Below, piece by piece: positions 10,163-18,547 of a DNA stretch of 64,000 nt. Position 1 is the first letter of the stretch. The number at the start of each line of letters is the position of its first letter. The stretch spans positions 367,116 to 431,115 of the forward strand of contig NZ_LPVF01000001.1 in NCBI RefSeq assembly GCF_001517105.1, in the 5' to 3' direction. The position numbers and the translations under genes are program-made. The notes beneath the pieces are model-generated. The model ran no database searches, was not told where the DNA came from, and was given only the letters and a program-made list of their open reading frames with translations. The DNA is from Bacillus halotolerans. GTDB taxonomy: Bacteria; Bacillota; Bacilli; Bacillales; Bacillaceae.

Positions 10163-10185
10163 CTTTTTATGAAAGGCGGGTTTAT

Positions 10186-10803
10186 ATGTATATTCCAAAA
10201 TACTATAAGGTTACAAATGCTGATGACATTTGGGACTTTGTTCAAAACAACTCATTTGGCACAATTGTCACAACAGCGCAAGGGAAACCAATTGCAACTC
10301 ATTTGCCATTGCAGTTCATGAAAGAGGGAGATACTTACTATATAACGGGGCATATTGCTTATGGGAATTCTCAATGGAGAACATTTGAAACCTGTGAAGA
10401 TGTGCTTGTTATGTTTCAGGGACCGCACGCTTATATCTCTTCCTCTTGGTATGAAAAGGAAAACGTCCCAACATGGAACTATCAAGCCGTACATGTATAC
10501 GGTACAGCCAGCATTTTGAACGAAGAAGAGCTAAAACATGACCTGACAATGTTGTTGCAAAAATACGAAAAGCACCGTAAGAATCCTGTTTTATGGGATA
10601 AGCTTTCTCCTCAGCTCTTAGAAAGTCAGCTGAAAGGTATTGTCGGATTTAAGATGAAGGTGGGAGAAATTCAGGCTTCATATAAATTAAGTCAGAACCG
10701 AAATGAAAAGGATTATATGAATATCATTGATCAATTACGACATGAAGGAAATCCAAATTCGAAACAAATGGCAGAACTGATGGAAAAGCGATTAAAAGAT
10801 TAA
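10186..10803 (+). CDS. paiB: FMN-binding negative regulator PaiB
   Basis: 205 residues of the FMN_bind_2 (PaiB) family, a split-barrel flavin-binding fold. Characteristic stretches are FGTIVTTAQGKPIATHLPL, GHIAYGNSQWRTF, MFQGPHAYISSSWY and VPTWNYQAVHVYG, then LSPQLLESQLKGIVGFKMKV. PaiB with PaiA lowers expression of degradative enzymes and sporulation genes in B. subtilis; the mechanism is unknown. The ribosome site is AAAGGCGGG. It is the last gene of marR-paiA-paiB, with a terminator at 10979-11018. Confidence 0.9.
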   Translation: MYIPKYYKVTNADDIWDFVQNNSFGTIVTTAQGKPIATHLPLQFMKEGDTYYITGHIAYGNSQWRTFETCEDVLVMFQGPHAYISSSWYEKENVPTWNYQAVHVYGTASILNEEELKHDLTMLLQKYEKHRKNPVLWDKLSPQLLESQLKGIVGFKMKVGEIQASYKLSQNRNEKDYMNIIDQLRHEGNPNSKQMAELMEKRLKD

Positions 10804-11141
10804 ATATAAGTCTTCCTTACAGCAGCGAGTTTGAATCTCTCCAAAAGTTTAAATAAAGACAAGAGTACGTAAATCAAACGTTGATTTATAAGGGTATTTC
10901 AACAGAAAACACAGTTTCTCTTTATTGAGGTCTAGTGAATGAATAACCTGTGAAGGTTCAATTCCTCGGCCGCATCCCAATAATACCGAGGGTTTAACTG
11001 CCTTTGGTATTATTTTTTATGCAGAAAATACAGCTATGAGAGAAAGCTGCTCATCAAAACTCACCAGTTATCATTTATAGTAAATATATAGAAAAACAAC
11101 AATCAACCGAGAATGAATTTTGTTCTATAAAGGAGATTCCC
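10804..11141. other. Intergenic stretch paiB to nudix
   Basis: Contains the terminator at 10979-11018 and otherwise AT-rich DNA. A GGTTCAATTCC string near 10956 looks like a tRNA T-arm but no tRNA folds around it. Confidence 0.5.
10979..11018 (+). terminator. Terminator downstream of paiB
   Basis: AATAATACC and GGTATTATT with inner GAGGG/CCTT pairing, ending in six T. Confidence 0.7.
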
Positions 11142-11558
11142 ATGGAAGAAGTAAAAGTTGTGTATGCGTTGATTAAAAGTAAATGTAATCAGATATTAAT
11201 GGTGGATAATCATGAAGGACACTGGTCACTTCCGGGTGGAAGAGTTGAACCTGATGAGACGTTAATAGAAGCTGCTATACGTGAAGTGCATGAAGAAACA
11301 GGTTTTGAAGTAGAAATAGGGAATTTAATTGCTGTTAACGAAGCGAAATATGTAAAGAGGAATCATCACGCTATCCTTTTTACATTTGAAGCACGAATTG
11401 TTGGAGGAACCGAAGCGATTAAAAAGCCAAACGAGATATTGCAAATTGAATGGGTTGACATTGAACAGGCAAATGAACGAATGCCGTATTACTCAGAAGG
11501 ACTTAATAAAATGCTGACAGGATACGCCCTATATAATAATCAAGGAACAATAGGGTAA
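11142..11558 (+). CDS. Nudix hydrolase
   Basis: 138 residues with a complete Nudix box, GX5EX7REUXEEXGU, around residues 33-56: G in [17 protein letters not shown]. It hydrolyses a nucleoside diphosphate linked to some group, needing Mg2+ held by the REVHEE glutamates. Substrate cannot be told from sequence; the short single-domain form is like MutT and ADP-ribose pyrophosphatase types. ATG 11142 follows AAAGGAG at 8 bases. It is monocistronic with its own terminator. Confidence 0.85.
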   Translation: MEEVKVVYALIKSKCNQILMVDNHEGHWSLPGGRVEPDETLIEAAIREVHEETGFEVEIGNLIAVNEAKYVKRNHHAILFTFEARIVGGTEAIKKPNEILQIEWVDIEQANERMPYYSEGLNKMLTGYALYNNQGTIG

Positions 11559-11605
11559 TGGCAGTAATCGTCAGGTTAGTAGGTCAAGTTGCAAACAAAA
11601 GAAAC

Positions 11606-11646
11606 AAAACAGTAGGTAACAAATGCTCCCCACTGTTTTGTTTTTG
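11606..11646 (+). terminator. Terminator after the Nudix gene
   Basis: AAAACAGT and ACTGTTTT pair across an 18-base loop, followed by GTTTTT. Confidence 0.65.
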
Positions 11647-11654
11647 TACGTTAC

Positions 11655-11915
11655 TTAGCTGATATTTTCTTTAATCGTTTTGGAAAATGTGATTGATTTA
11701 TTCTCGCTAACAAATGTTGAGCCTAAAAGGAGTGCGCCACCTAGCATTTGAACAATGGTCATTTGTTCTTGCAGGATAATGGCAGAAATTAATATAGCTA
11801 CAAATGGATCGACATAGCTTATCATAGCAATACTCTGACCTTTTAATTTTTGCATACCCGAGAAAAATAACCAAAATCCAATCCCAGTGTTTACAATCCC
11901 TAAAATGATGATTAC
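11655..11915 (-). pseudogene. C-terminal remnant of an EamA (DMT) transporter
   Basis: An 87-codon open stretch encodes the end of an EamA-type drug/metabolite transporter: IIILGIVNTGIGFWLFFSG, then KLKGQSIAMISYVDPFVAIL, a helix breaker and AIILQEQMTIVQMLGGALLL. The family needs ten helices; only the last three remain and a stop precedes the fragment. No start or ribosome site is usable for a functional protein. It is a deletion relic. Confidence 0.7.
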
Positions 11916-12055
11916 TTATACGGTAAATCTATTTAAGTTTTTAGCGAATAAGCCTTATTGATGTTCTGTCGGAATTAATGTCATCAAGTACGATAACTTC
12001 TGTCAGGGAAGTAATATATAATAGGCTATATCAATTGTGATCGGAGTGTGATGGG

Positions 12056-12688
12056 ATGCAAACGAAAAATGTTTATCTTTATGTATGTAATACAATGTCA
12101 GATTGGGAATATGGATATTTAATCGCTGAACTAAACTCAGGAAGATATTTCAAAAAAGATGCAGCACCTTTAAAAGTAGTTACAGTAGGAGTTAATCAAG
12201 AAATGATTACTACAATGGGAGGTTTAAGCGTAAAATCAGATATTTCCGTTGGTGAGTGCACTCTTGAGAGGAAAGATCTTCTCATTTTACCTGGAGCGAA
12301 TACTTGGGGAGAAGATATTCATCAGCCTATCTTGAAAAAAGTTGGCGAAGCTTTAGAGCTGGGCACTATTGTTGCTGCAATTTGCGGTGCAACGGAGGGC
12401 CTCGCCAATATGGGATACCTAGATTCCAGAAAGCATACTAGCAATGACTTAGAGTATCTTAAAATGGTCTGTCCTCATTATAAAGGAGAAACGTTTTATG
12501 AGATGGGGCCTGCGGTATCTGGTGAGAATTTGATTACTGCTTCAGGAGTAGCTCCTCTGGAATTTGCGATGGAAGTATTGAAAACATTAGATGTATTTGC
12601 GCCAGATACATTACATTCATGGTATAACCTCAATAAGACACATCAGCCAGAATACTTCTACGAATTAATGAATTCAATAGAGAGATGA
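12056..12688 (+). CDS. DJ-1/PfpI family protein, YoaZ-like
   Basis: 210 residues of the class I glutamine amidotransferase-like (DJ-1/PfpI) fold. The nucleophile elbow is AAICGATEGLANMG near residue 107-120, with Cys in the usual place; an acidic Glu partner may be E17 in DWEYGYLIAEL. It closely resembles YoaZ of B. subtilis, a stress protein of unknown exact role; relatives act as glyoxalases or chaperones. ATG 12056 follows GGAGTGTGATGGG. The gene stands alone with a strong terminator at 12827-12864. Confidence 0.85.
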   Translation: MQTKNVYLYVCNTMSDWEYGYLIAELNSGRYFKKDAAPLKVVTVGVNQEMITTMGGLSVKSDISVGECTLERKDLLILPGANTWGEDIHQPILKKVGEALELGTIVAAICGATEGLANMGYLDSRKHTSNDLEYLKMVCPHYKGETFYEMGPAVSGENLITASGVAPLEFAMEVLKTLDVFAPDTLHSWYNLNKTHQPEYFYELMNSIER

Positions 12689-13051
12689 GCGAAATCATTC
12701 AACTGAGTTTTATATACTTTCGACGATGCCAAACATTTTAACAATACTCAGAAGTGATGTTGTAATGACAACAAGCTTTCATAAAACAAAGCAGTGTTGA
12801 GGGCTGAGTATAAGCATAGTAAAGGGAAAAAGCTTAATCTTTTTGGGAGATTAGGCTTTTTTTCTAAAGTCTAATATTGGCTTTCGGTTATACATGTATT
12901 CATTCATGACAGTTTGGTATAAAACTTGTTTTCAGCAGATTTTAGGGATTTCTATTTTCTCGAGTTAGTTCGTTTAGGGTTTAGTCCGTATTTGTGAATA
13001 GGTAAATGAAAGATTTTCTGAAGGAGCTGACAGATAGAAAGGAGATAATGG
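12689..13051. other. Intergenic stretch with a terminator
   Basis: Holds the terminator at 12827-12864; the remaining bases up to the MerR remnant show no gene. Confidence 0.5.
12827..12864 (+). terminator. Terminator after the YoaZ-like gene
   Basis: AAAAGCTTAATCT and AGATTAGGCTTTT form the stem, followed by T residues. It lies 140 bases after the stop codon. Confidence 0.75.
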
Positions 13052-13324
13052 ATGAAGGAATATTTTACAATTGGAGAAACAGCCCGTCTCAATAACATCT
13101 CAATTCAAACATTGCGCTATCATGATAGTATCGGTGTTTTCAAGCCTTCCTTTTCGGCATATACTTTTCTCCCCAAGGGAAGAAATCCGCCGAGTTATGA
13201 ACATGGAGAAGAAAGTTCTGGAACTTATCAGAGGAATTCATTTGGTTACTGTTGGGGAACATATAGATACCTTCTGTATATGGTCTTTAGTATAAATAAA
13301 CCTATTATGGTATATTTAAATTAA
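13052..13324 (+). pseudogene. Truncated MerR-family regulator (possible BltR relic)
   Basis: From ATG 13052 (AAAGGAG 10 bases upstream) the first 32 residues are a MerR helix-turn-helix: EYFTIGETARLNNISIQTL, RYHDSIGVFKP. The sequence then loses the frame; a second frame nearby carries FSPREEIRRVMNMEKKVLEL, which reads like later parts of the same or another effector domain. The rest of the regulator is missing. Because bltD lies 2 kb downstream and in strain 168 bltD belongs to a MerR (bltR)/efflux pump locus, this may be what is left of bltR. Confidence 0.6.
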
Positions 13325-13351
13325 GACTAAATATTCGAAATGAGGAATGAG

Positions 13352-14224
13352 ATGAATACAAACAAAAAACATAAGCATTTTAAAATAAAAAGGGTACTGC
13401 AAGTCATAATGGTTATTATCGGAGGAATGATAGCGGCGTATGGACTGGAAACCGTATTGATTCCAAACAGTGTATCTGATGGAGGGGTGACAGGCCTTAG
13501 TATCGTTGGTTCGCAGCTATTTGATTTGCCGCTAGGAGTCCTTATTGCAGCTTTAAATATCCCGTTTGTCTGGTTAGGATATAAGCAAATCGGGAAAGAC
13601 TTTGCATTATTATCCATTATCGGAATCGTAACACTTGCCGCTGGCACAATGTTTTTCCACCACACTCCAGCCATCATAGAGGGGGATACCCTGTTAATAA
13701 CCGTTGTTGGCGGGATTATCCTTGGATTGGGAATGGGGTTAGCGTTACGTAACGGCGGCGCATTGGATGGAATTGATATGCTCGCTGTGCTGCTGTCTCG
13801 AAAATTGCCATTTGGAACGAGCGATCTCATTTTATTCTTAAACCTTTTTGTGTTTATTTTTGTATCCATTGTATTTGGCTTACAAGGGGCATTACTGTCA
13901 GTCATTGCTTACTACATTGCGTCCAAAGTCATACATATCGTTGAGGAAGGCTTAAGTGGTTCTAAAACCTTTCAAATTATTTCAACCCAGCCTGAATTAA
14001 TGGTAGAGACAATACGTGATCAGTTAGGACGAAGTGCTACCTATAAAGAAGCTTATGGCGGTTTTTCCCACGAGAAATTTAAAGAAATCACATGTGTCAT
14101 CAACCGCCTTGAAGAAACAAAACTAAAGGAAATTATTAATGAAATTGATAAAAATGCCTTTGTTACCGTATATGATGTAGCTGAAGTGAAGGGCAGTAAT
14201 TTTAGAAGACATACGAGTCATTAG
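13352..14224 (+). CDS. YitT-family membrane protein (DUF161/DUF2179)
   Basis: 290 residues: five to six membrane helices in the first 190 (VLQVIMVIIGGMIAAYGLE, GGVTGLSIVGSQLFDLPLG, LGLGMGLALRNGGALDGIDM), then a soluble DUF2179 domain (SKTFQIISTQPELMVETI to ITCVINRLEETKLKEII). The arrangement is that of YitT, YvjA and YqfU; function is unknown. ATG 13352 with GAGG 6 bases upstream is preferred over 13340, which has no ribosome site. It lies between a broken MerR gene and vgb, all on the plus strand. Confidence 0.85.
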   Translation: MNTNKKHKHFKIKRVLQVIMVIIGGMIAAYGLETVLIPNSVSDGGVTGLSIVGSQLFDLPLGVLIAALNIPFVWLGYKQIGKDFALLSIIGIVTLAAGTMFFHHTPAIIEGDTLLITVVGGIILGLGMGLALRNGGALDGIDMLAVLLSRKLPFGTSDLILFLNLFVFIFVSIVFGLQGALLSVIAYYIASKVIHIVEEGLSGSKTFQIISTQPELMVETIRDQLGRSATYKEAYGGFSHEKFKEITCVINRLEETKLKEIINEIDKNAFVTVYDVAEVKGSNFRRHTSH

Positions 14225-14338
14225 AGAAAAACAGAACTTCAAACCCAAAAGTGAGATATCTCAGAAATTTTATATTAAATTGTTTTGTTTACACGCCCAG
14301 AAAATAAAGTAACCAGCAGTCTGTACTGGAATTCCATT

Positions 14339-14376
14339 GCCTCCTGTCTCGTATAATGAGAATAGGAGGCTTTTTT
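14339..14376 (+). terminator. Strong terminator 33 bases before vgb (possible attenuator)
   Basis: GCCTCCT/AGGAGGC with an inner TCTC/GAGA stem, followed by six T (14371-14376). It ends only 32 bases before the vgb start and 115 bases after the preceding stop codon. It may terminate the YitT-family transcript or act as an attenuator in the vgb leader. Confidence 0.8.
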
Positions 14377-14408
14377 GTATAAGGGTATGCTTAAATGGAG
14401 GGATTTAT

Positions 14409-15299
14409 TTGAATATTGAGCTGAAAGAAATAGATATGTTACAAGCGGATTCTGGTCCTTATGGGATAGCGGTCTCTCGTGAAGGAAATGTATGGTTTAC
14501 TCAACATAAAGCAAATAAAATCAGTTGTCTTCATCAAAATGGAACAATCAAGGAATTTATTGTTCCAACTCCTGATGCACGAGTGCTGTGTTTGACCATA
14601 TCTTCAATAGGTGATATTTGGTTTACTGAAAATGGGGCTGATAAAATTGGAAGGCTTTCAGAAACGGGCGTATTTACAGAGTACCCGTTACCTCATCCAA
14701 ATTCAGCGCCATATGGAATTGCTGAAGGTCTTAACGGTGATATTTGGTTTACTGAAATGAATGGAAACCGCATAGGGAGATTGACTGCAGAAGGTGTGAT
14801 TCATGAATACGAACTGCCGAATAAAGAATCATATCCTTCTTTTATTACGTTGGGGCCCGATGACTCACTTTGGTTCGCTGAAAACCAAAACAATGCGATC
14901 GGCAAGATAACCCGATCAGGAGAAATAATGGAATACCCAATCCCAACACCGGGAGCAGCGCCAGTAGGTCTTGCAAGCGGAAATGATGGTGCCCTTTGGT
15001 TTACAGAAATAATGGGGAATAAAATAGGAAGGATCACGATGTCCGGCGAAATAACGGAATTTGATATTCCTACACCAAATGCCCGGCCTCATGCTATTGC
15101 GGCGGGAGTCGAATCGGATTTATGGTTCACTGAATGGGGAGCAAATAAAATAGGAAGATTGACAAAAGAGAGAACCTTTGAAGAATATACAATCAAAACC
15201 TCTAATGGCGAACCTCACGGAATTGGCTGTGACAAAGAAGGCAGTGTATGGTTCGCATTAGAATGCAATAAGATCGGAAAGCTGCGTTTACTGAAATGA
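14409..15299 (+). CDS. vgb: Virginiamycin B lyase (streptogramin B lyase)
   Basis: 296 residues forming a seven-bladed propeller: the motif G-X-(I/L)WFTE-X-X-(A/G)NKIGR recurs about every 42 residues (WFTQHKANKI, WFTENGADKIGR, WFTEMNGNRIGR, WFAENQNNAIGK, WFTEIMGNKIGR, WFTEWGANKIGR, WFALECNKIGK). Vgb linearises type B streptogramins by cleaving the ester bond in a Mg2+-dependent elimination; the catalytic His region ARPHAIAA and the SNGEPHGIG loop are present. TTG 14409 is the start: GGAGGG precedes it at 6-7 bases and the length then equals staphylococcal Vgb. Chromosomal copies in Bacillus are common and may have other substrates. Confidence 0.9.
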   Translation: MNIELKEIDMLQADSGPYGIAVSREGNVWFTQHKANKISCLHQNGTIKEFIVPTPDARVLCLTISSIGDIWFTENGADKIGRLSETGVFTEYPLPHPNSAPYGIAEGLNGDIWFTEMNGNRIGRLTAEGVIHEYELPNKESYPSFITLGPDDSLWFAENQNNAIGKITRSGEIMEYPIPTPGAAPVGLASGNDGALWFTEIMGNKIGRITMSGEITEFDIPTPNARPHAIAAGVESDLWFTEWGANKIGRLTKERTFEEYTIKTSNGEPHGIGCDKEGSVWFALECNKIGKLRLLK

Positions 15300-15321
15300 A
15301 GAGAAAGTGCTGAAAGAATAT

Positions 15322-15356
15322 AAAAAGCATACCAAGAACATAGTATGCTTTTTCAT
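15322..15356. terminator. Bidirectional terminator between vgb and bltD
   Basis: AAAAAGCATAC and GTATGCTTTTT pair across a 10-base loop; A and T runs serve both convergent genes. Confidence 0.75.
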
Positions 15357-15425
15357 TTGCGTGAAACGTCATCATGTTACATGAACTGAAGTCTCGTCAA
15401 TGTAGCCTTTCAACAGCTTAAGTAC

Positions 15426-15884
15426 TTATAGCTCTTTTACCATGACCTTCTCGCCGTTAAAATCGAGCTCACCATTAAATGTAAAGCCGAATTTTTGATA
15501 CAGGCGCAAAGCATGAATGTTGTTCTCAAAAATGCTTAAATAAATTCTGTTACATGTATATAGCTCAGCAAGGTGATGAATAAGAGCTTCAAGCATCTTG
15601 CTGCCTAATCCTTGGCCTTGAAAACGCTCGTCAATGAAAAATCGGTCAAGCCACACTCTGCCGTTTTTATTTTCTTCATCAATCTCAGGAAACCATCCAT
15701 ACATAGCAAAACCGACTAACTTCCCTTCGTAATAAAGTCCAGCAGGTTTATAATACTGACATTCAGTTGCATCCTCTAGACATTGCTTGGTTGATTCTAT
15801 ATATGATATTTGGCTCTTGTGAACATGAAGAGACAGAATAGATTCACGATTCTCTTCAGTTACCGCCTTTATCTCAATACTCAT
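15426..15884 (-). CDS. bltD: Spermidine/spermine acetyltransferase BltD
   Basis: 152 residues, GNAT family, the length of B. subtilis BltD. The acetyl-CoA site is RFFIDERFQGQGLGSKMLEAL (split by the usual Q/RxxGxG/A), and the C-terminal part is SIFENNIHALRLYQKFGF. BltD acetylates polyamines and in strain 168 is co-transcribed with the multidrug pump gene blt under the MerR regulator BltR. Here no blt pump is found; a broken MerR gene lies 2 kb away on the other strand. ATG 15884 has GGAG at 7 bases. Confidence 0.88.
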   Translation of the reverse strand: MSIEIKAVTEENRESILSLHVHKSQISYIESTKQCLEDATECQYYKPAGLYYEGKLVGFAMYGWFPEIDEENKNGRVWLDRFFIDERFQGQGLGSKMLEALIHHLAELYTCNRIYLSIFENNIHALRLYQKFGFTFNGELDFNGEKVMVKEL

Positions 15885-16120
15885 AGCCATTCTCCTTTTT
15901 TCTCTTTTTCTGAAAAGGACAGACGATTTTCAGATCAATAACATTGTTACGCTTTCATCCACATCATGTAGTCTTAGGAACAAGTAGTTCTGCAGTTAAT
16001 CCCCTTACTTTACAATTTGCACAAAAACCTTAATTAAATACTTTTCATAGCCTTTAACTGATAGCTCATCTAACATCACTTCTTCGTAGAAAAACCTTAT
16101 AATTTTATATCTTTGTCGCG

Positions 16121-16148
16121 GCAGCTGAGGAGCTGCTCTTTTTTTGTA
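16121..16148 (+). terminator. Terminator upstream of the man promoter
   Basis: GCAGCT-GAGG-AGCTGC followed by TCTTTTTTT. Confidence 0.65.
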
Positions 16149-16311
16149 AACCTGTATGGGAGGTCTTGCAATACACTAGGTGCTCGTTCATAAATTAGTA
16201 CTTGTTTACTTAATGAAAGTCATCCCAATTGAAGCTTGTCCTGAACATTCTTTAATGGTGAGTATCTTCTTTTTCATGATGAACAGGTGAATTTTCTGCG
16301 CATAAATCCAA

Positions 16312-16347
16312 TTTTTCCGGAAGTTTCGGTAAAAAACGAAACTTTTA
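16312..16347 (+). promoter_or_regulatory. ManR box upstream of manR
   Basis: TTTTTCCGGAAG, then CGGTAAAAAAC and CTTTTA recur in order and spacing before manP (18448-18483). The shared element sits where an activator of the manR promoter (-10 at 16365) would bind; ManR activates both promoters in B. subtilis. Confidence 0.7.
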
Positions 16348-16364
16348 ACGCGTTTATTTTACTT

Positions 16365-16384
16365 TATAATGTAAGCGGTTTCCT
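16365..16384 (+). promoter_or_regulatory. manR -10 element and overlapping cre site
   Basis: TATAAT (16365-16370) without a good -35 is followed directly by TGTAAGCGGTTTCC (16371-16384), one base off the CcpA cre consensus. Glucose should repress transcription from this promoter. Confidence 0.7.
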
Positions 16385-16446
16385 ATGTAGTATACTTATA
16401 CTATCGTACATCATTTGAGTGAAACACAGGAAGGATAGAAAAACAG

Positions 16447-18399
16447 ATGAGATACATGAATACTAGACAAAAAGACATTTTGTATCTGTTGTTATCTGAA
16501 CCTGATGACTATTTAGTCGTGCAAGATTTCGCCGACAGGGTAAAGTGTTCTGAAAAAACGATCAGGAATGATCTGAAAACGATCGAAGGTTATCTGCATG
16601 AACATTCTCCTGCTCAGCTCATTCGCAAACCAGGATTAGGTGTCTATTTAAATATAGAAGAACATGAAAGGGCCCGGTTAACTCAACAATTGGGTACTGA
16701 ACATTTTGGCTCAAAGCACCAGTCCGATGAAGAAAGAATTCTGCAAATCGCTTATCAATTATTAATGAACCCAAAACATGTTTCAGCAAAAGAAATTGCC
16801 GCTCAGCATTTTTTGAATAAGTCTTCCATCAAAAGGAATTTACATGAAATTGAAGAGTGGCTAAAGCGATTTGATCTCAAATTGGTGTCAAAGCAGCGGC
16901 TCGGTTTAAAGATTGAGGGAAATGAAAGAAATAAAAGAAAAGCCTTAGCCAGAATCTCTGATTTGATTGATAATCCAGAGTTTACAAGTCAGTTTATCAA
17001 AAGCAAGTTCTTAACTCATGAAGTGAAATGTGTGTCGAATGAATTCAAAACATTGCAAAAGCACCATTCTATCTATTTCACAGATGAAACGTTCGAGAAT
17101 TTATTATTGCATACATTGCTGATGATACGCCGGATCAAAATGAAGCAGCCTATCTCGATTTCGCCAACAGAAATGGCAGCAGTAGAAAAGAAGAAAGAAT
17201 ATCAATGGGCAATGACATGTTTAAAACGGCTGGAAGCGGTTTTTGCCATCCGCTTCCCTAAAGAAGAAGCCGTGTATGTAACGCTCCATATACTCGGCGG
17301 AAAAGTTCGTTTTCGGTCTTGGGAAGAAGAAAAAAAGGTTCTGGAAAATCCCTTGCTTCCCATGGTTGTGCGGCATTTAATCGATCGTGTGTCAGAGCTG
17401 AAAATGCTTGATTTTCATAATGATCAGGATTTGATCAACGGATTGAACATCCATCTTAACACAGTGCTAAACCGGCTGAATTACGATCTTTCTGTATCAA
17501 ATCCAATGCTAAATGACATAAAAAAAATGTACCCCTATCTGTTTCATATGATCATTGACGTTCTGGAAGACATCAATCAAACGTTTGCTCTTTCTATTCC
17601 TGAGGAAGAGGCCGCTTATCTGACATTGCATTTTCAAGCTGCGGTCGAACGTTTGCACCACAGCAGCGAGAAGCGTAAAAAGGCAATCATCGTCTGCCAC
17701 ATGGGCATTGGAATGTCACAATTGCTGCGGACAAAAATTGAACGGAAATTTCATCAAATCGCTGTGAAGGCCTGTATTGCAAAAGCTGATTTAGCAGATT
17801 ACACAAAAAAGAATGGGGACATAGATCTTGTCATTTCCACGGTAGCGCTGGAACATGTGCCGATTCCTCATATTGTTGTATCACCGCTGTTGGAGCCTTC
17901 TGATGAGAAGAAACTAAGTGCATTTATGGATCAGGTTGACGAATCCCAACGCCAAACACAAAAAACGTTTAAGATGCTGAACAATACGACTCCTTTCTTA
18001 GTTTTTTTGCAGCAAGAGTCAGTTCATCGCTATAAGCTGATTGAACAAATGGCAATGGCTTTATACGAGAAAGGGTATGTGGAAAAGGAGTATGCCATTC
18101 ATGCTGTGATGAGAGAAAAAATGTCGGCGACAAACATTGGGGCTGGCATTGCGATTCCTCATGCAAACTCTAAATTTATTAAACAATCAGCCATTGCGAT
18201 TGCCACATTAAAAGAGCCGCTTGATTGGGGGGCTGAAAAAGTGTCGCTCGTCTTTATGCTGGCTGTCAAACACGAGGATCAAAACATGACAAAGCAATTG
18301 TTCCATGAACTGTCATATCTGAGTGAGCAGCCGGCATTCATTCATAAGCTGACTGAAGAAACAAATGTGATGAGATTTTTATCTTATTTGAATTATTAA
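16447..18399 (+). CDS. manR: Mannose operon activator ManR
   Basis: 650-residue PTS-controlled activator. Order: DeoR/Mga-type helix-turn-helix domains (residues 5-90, 100-160), two PRD domains (about 190-400), an EIIB-Gat-like domain with Cys417 in IVCHMGIGMSQLL, and an EIIA-Fru-like domain with His572 in GAGIAIPHANS. In B. subtilis phosphorylation by HPr in PRD2 activates it and phosphorylation of the EIIB Cys by ManP inactivates it; the two residues correspond to Cys415 and His570 there. It activates its own gene and manPA. ATG 16447 has AGGAAGG 10 bases upstream. Confidence 0.95.
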   Translation: MRYMNTRQKDILYLLLSEPDDYLVVQDFADRVKCSEKTIRNDLKTIEGYLHEHSPAQLIRKPGLGVYLNIEEHERARLTQQLGTEHFGSKHQSDEERILQIAYQLLMNPKHVSAKEIAAQHFLNKSSIKRNLHEIEEWLKRFDLKLVSKQRLGLKIEGNERNKRKALARISDLIDNPEFTSQFIKSKFLTHEVKCVSNEFKTLQKHHSIYFTDETFENLLLHTLLMIRRIKMKQPISISPTEMAAVEKKKEYQWAMTCLKRLEAVFAIRFPKEEAVYVTLHILGGKVRFRSWEEEKKVLENPLLPMVVRHLIDRVSELKMLDFHNDQDLINGLNIHLNTVLNRLNYDLSVSNPMLNDIKKMYPYLFHMIIDVLEDINQTFALSIPEEEAAYLTLHFQAAVERLHHSSEKRKKAIIVCHMGIGMSQLLRTKIERKFHQIAVKACIAKADLADYTKKNGDIDLVISTVALEHVPIPHIVVSPLLEPSDEKKLSAFMDQVDESQRQTQKTFKMLNNTTPFLVFLQQESVHRYKLIEQMAMALYEKGYVEKEYAIHAVMREKMSATNIGAGIAIPHANSKFIKQSAIAIATLKEPLDWGAEKVSLVFMLAVKHEDQNMTKQLFHELSYLSEQPAFIHKLTEETNVMRFLSYLNY

Positions 18400-18429
18400 A
18401 AGCGGGGCTTTGATGCCCTGCTTTTTTTT
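18397..18429 (+). terminator. Terminator between manR and manP
   Basis: AGCGGGGC-TTTGAT-GCCCTGCT followed by eight T. It separates manR from the manP promoter. Confidence 0.8.
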
Positions 18430-18447
18430 CATATGGATAAATGCTGG

Positions 18448-18504
18448 TTTTTCCGGAATTAACGGTAAAAAACAGCGCTTTTACAAGCATGATTTTAATA
18501 TACA
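18448..18504 (+). promoter_or_regulatory. ManR box and promoter of manPA
   Basis: TTTTTCCGGAA, CGGTAAAAAAC and CTTTTA (18448-18483) repeat the element before manR. A -10-like TATACA lies at 18499-18504 with no proper -35, as expected for an activator-dependent promoter. Confidence 0.65.
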
Positions 18505-18547
18505 GTTGTTACAGGCCTTATGATTCATACTTTAAAGGAGGAATCGT

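Larger units (their letters stand above)
15885..16446. other. bltD-manR intergenic region
   Basis: Holds the bltD upstream region, a small terminator (16121-16148), then the ManR box, -10 and cre site of manR. I see no gene between 15885 and 16120; a transcript ending at the terminator has no visible source. Confidence 0.5.

Noticed and set aside
10930..10980. tRNA-like T-arm string (GGTTCAATTCC)
   Set aside because: No matching acceptor, D or anticodon arms; the T stem itself pairs poorly. An att-site relic could not be supported by a second copy.
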